Part shown: piece by piece, positions 62,131 to 64,000 of the stretch
Position numbering within the stretch: the stretch's first letter is position 1
How the letters are laid out: the number at the start of each line of letters is the position of its first letter
Origin: Prorocentrum cordatum
Lineage: Eukaryota; Sar; Dinophyceae; Prorocentrales; Prorocentraceae
DNA length: 64,000 nucleotides
Direction: 5' to 3'
Assembly (NCBI GenBank): GCA_963575745.1
Contig: CAUYUJ010019903.1
Span: forward strand, 1 to 64,000
The notes under the pieces: model-generated
Told to the model about the DNA's origin: nothing
Seen by the model: the letters and a program-made list of their open reading frames with translations, nothing else
Database searches by the model: none
Made by a program: the position numbers and the translations under genes

Positions 62131-63889
62131 GCCCTCCAAACGTGACCGCACGATCGCGAAGAATATCTGCATGGGCCCCATCTTTGCCCGCGTCGTGGCT
62201 GAGTGGATTGGCCTCTGTCCAGTCGCTCGTCGAGAGTTGTGGCTGGCCACCAAACTTCGTCAAGTTGCCGCTCGCCTGGTCCGCAACCATCAGCTCCAAC
62301 GCTTGCCGAGGGGCAAGCAGCAGATGGCGATGATTGCTCGGAGTGTGGCGCGGGCTACCAGGAGGTCTGATGCGCATATGGCCCGCACTCCGCTCTCCCT
62401 GCTCAACGCTGGGCTCTTTCGGGACCTCCACTCGGGCTTGCAGCGCCAGGTGGCGCAGGAGCGTGAAGCGGCACTGCTGATGGCGCAGATGGAGGCGGAG
62501 CGGCCTGCTGACGTGCGTCGGCTCGCGGCACAACGTCGAGCTGCTCAGCGTCGCGCTCGTCTGTGTTCGCCGTTCGGTCGACGGCGTTGTTTGGCGGGCG
62601 TCGTCCTCCCTGGACCTGACGGCGCCTCAGGTGCTGCGGGAGTGCCCACACGTGCGTCGTCGCTGCAGGAGCAGAACCGCGCCCTCGGCAGCCACTGGGA
62701 GGCGGCCTTCCAGCGCGACTCGCCGCTGCACCCGCAGGCAGGAAAATGCGTCTCTCGTTTCTGCCCCAAGGTCGACGCCTCTGATCTCCCTCCCCCGAGC
62801 ACTCGTCGATTGGTGTCGTTCCTCTCCAAGGTCGTGGAAGTCGCGCCTGGGCCTGATGGGCTCCCCTATTGTTCCTGGGCTGTTGGCGCGGGCACTGGGG
62901 TCCTCATCGAGATGCTTTACCACTTGTGCTCGGGGGGTGGGGGGCCCCTGCCTGGTTCGGAGCCCCCCTGGGCGAGCGGATTCCGAAGGACCTCTCGGTT
63001 GACGAGGAAATCCTCGGGGCTCGGATCCTGAGGCGCAGCAACGACGCGCGCCCCCTCGGTTTGAAAAACGCATCCGGTACGCTCGCGAGCTCTCTCATGA
63101 ACTTCCGGATCCGCCAATGGGTTGGGCAAGCTGGAATTGCTGCGCAGCGTGGATTTATTCAGGGCCGTCAGCACTTGGAAAACGTCGTCGACCTCGACAC
63201 CTATTCCAGAATGGCAAACTGGGGGTACTCGCCGTCGGACCCGTTCGAACCCCTCCTGACCGCCTTCGGTTTCTCGCAGGCGTTCCCGTCGGTCTCCCAG
63301 CGCTGGGCCCTTCTGAACGGCTGGCAGGCTCGGCTGCCCCGTGGGTTCCAGGTGAGCGCCCAGGCCCTCTACTGCCTCAACCCGTGCTTCATGGCCTCGT
63401 CGGGCTCCTGGGACGTCCTCTATTGGATTCTCTCAGGCGTCGTCCAGGGCTGTCCCCTCTCGGGCTCGGTGTATGTGATCTCGTCCAGTGTATTCTACGC
63501 CGACGTGGAGTGGTCTGCCCAGCGCCCCCTTTCACGGCGTCGAGCGGTGCTGCGCAAATGGCATGGGCAGCATAATCCGCGCGTCGAAGAGGCCCGGGGA
63601 GATGGTGCGAATCTTCGGTGTCATTGAGTCCCTCGCCTGTCTCTGTTTGACGTTTCGGAAATGCAAAGTGGTCCCTCTGGGTGGCCCCTTCTCGGCGTCC
63701 CGCTCCGCCCGGGTCCAGGGTCAATTCAGAGCTGCATGCCCCGAGTGGGCAGCCTTCACGATCACCGATGCTCTCCTCTATTTAGGATTTGTCCTCGGCC
63801 CTGGAGCCTCGCTGGACGCTAATTGGGTTGCGCCGTGGTCGAAGAAAGATGTGCTCTCGGGCTGGGGAGTTGGCACGGACGGGGGCTGA
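61988..63889 (+). pseudogene. LINE-3 linker and reverse transcriptase with lost catalytic residues
   Basis: Linker IAKNICMGPIFARVVAEWIG and an Ala/Arg-rich helix (QRQVAQEREAALLMAQMEAE). Fingers motif VAPGPDGLPYCSW (62845). After a shift near 62950: ARPLGLKNASG and AAQRGFIQGRQHLENVVDLD. Motif A reads TAFGFSQAFPS, with Gly where the first catalytic Asp belongs. Motif B is VVQGCPLSGSV. After another shift, motif C is CCANGMGSII, with Asn-Gly in place of Asp-Asp. Then CLTFRKCKVVPLGG and LLYLGFVLGPG. All catalytic Asp residues are therefore changed. Confidence 0.8.
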
Positions 63890-64000
63890 CGCGACGCCTC
63901 TGCTGAGATTGCACGCCGCCCGCGTCTCCCCGTGTGCCTCGTACATGGCCCAGTTGCTCCCGGCGCCCCCGTCCTTGCCCTGCGTCTTAGCCTGGTTCCC
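63890..64000 (+). pseudogene. LINE-3 thumb region, cut by the window end
   Basis: One frame reads ATPLLRLHAARVSPCASYMA, then QLLPAPPSLPCVLAWF, in line with the connection after the palm in LINE-2-type elements. The element continues outside the window. Confidence 0.5.

Larger units (their letters stand above)
58643..64000 (+). mobile_element. LINE-3: non-LTR retrotransposon, continues past the window
   Basis: Relict leaders, ORF1 (58812-60400), endonuclease (60430-62130), linker and reverse transcriptase (62300-63890), then thumb sequence (…ASYMAQLLPAPPSLPCVLAW) running off the end. Several frameshifts and lost catalytic residues make it inactive. Order and motifs match LINE-2, to which it is distantly related. 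Confidence 0.85.

Overview
The window reads as nuclear DNA of a core dinoflagellate. The evidence is two sites resembling the dinoflagellate spliced leader (one a tandem pair), long GC-rich stretches with few genes, pyrimidine-rich intron-like tracts, very long (TCC)n/(GGA)n, (TAG)n, (GT)n and (ATC)n arrays, many foldback (MITE-like) elements, and decayed non-LTR retrotransposons of the endonuclease-RT-RNase H type. I cannot name the species. A run of exactly 100 N at 21895-21994 is a scaffold gap. I see no rRNA, no tRNA, no CRISPR and no prokaryotic operon.

Layout. 0-5 kb: two adjacent foldback elements (1636-2020), then a minus-strand array coding a 26-residue acidic repeat (2740-3501). 5-20 kb: paired copies of four small foldback families, a large block of degenerate 'CTTGGGGGCC' repeats with a conserved 50-bp core (6.4-11.4 kb), a 10-bp minisatellite (15.2 kb), two possible exons of a cysteine-motif protein (14.48 and 18.82 kb) and one spliced-leader-like site (19.10 kb). 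21.2-23.1 kb: a large palindrome of 90-bp minisatellites around the gap. 23-26 kb: three copies of a CCAGACCCCC foldback element around a decayed unknown coding region. 29-36 kb: huge (TAG)n and (GT)n arrays with a duplicated 275-290 bp unit, a seven-copy 160-bp array, and the last exon of a Pif1/UvrD-type helicase (32.5-33.0 kb), which is the best host gene in the window. 37.7-39.4 kb: a 73-bp array. 41.3-43.0 kb: an island of lower GC.

45.8-64 kb is dominated by three non-LTR retrotransposons. LINE-1 (45.8-48.9 kb) is 5'-truncated, with RT, RNase H and a C-terminal zinc motif split by one frameshift. LINE-2 (49.1-53.4 kb) holds an ORF1-like segment, endonuclease, RT and C-terminal domain, broken by several frameshifts. 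Both sit inside (ATC)n arrays, and the arrays on the two sides of LINE-2 are duplicates. LINE-3 (58.6 kb to the window edge) begins with the tandem relict spliced leaders, then an ORF1 with a coiled coil, an endonuclease and an RT whose catalytic residues are lost.

The main theme is how mobile DNA builds this genome. Trans-spliced transcripts appear to have been retroposed. Short foldback elements lie between long direct copies of their neighbouring sequence. The same minisatellite, with the same leader motif, recurs at distant places. Most very long open frames in this window are translations of simple repeats and are not genes.
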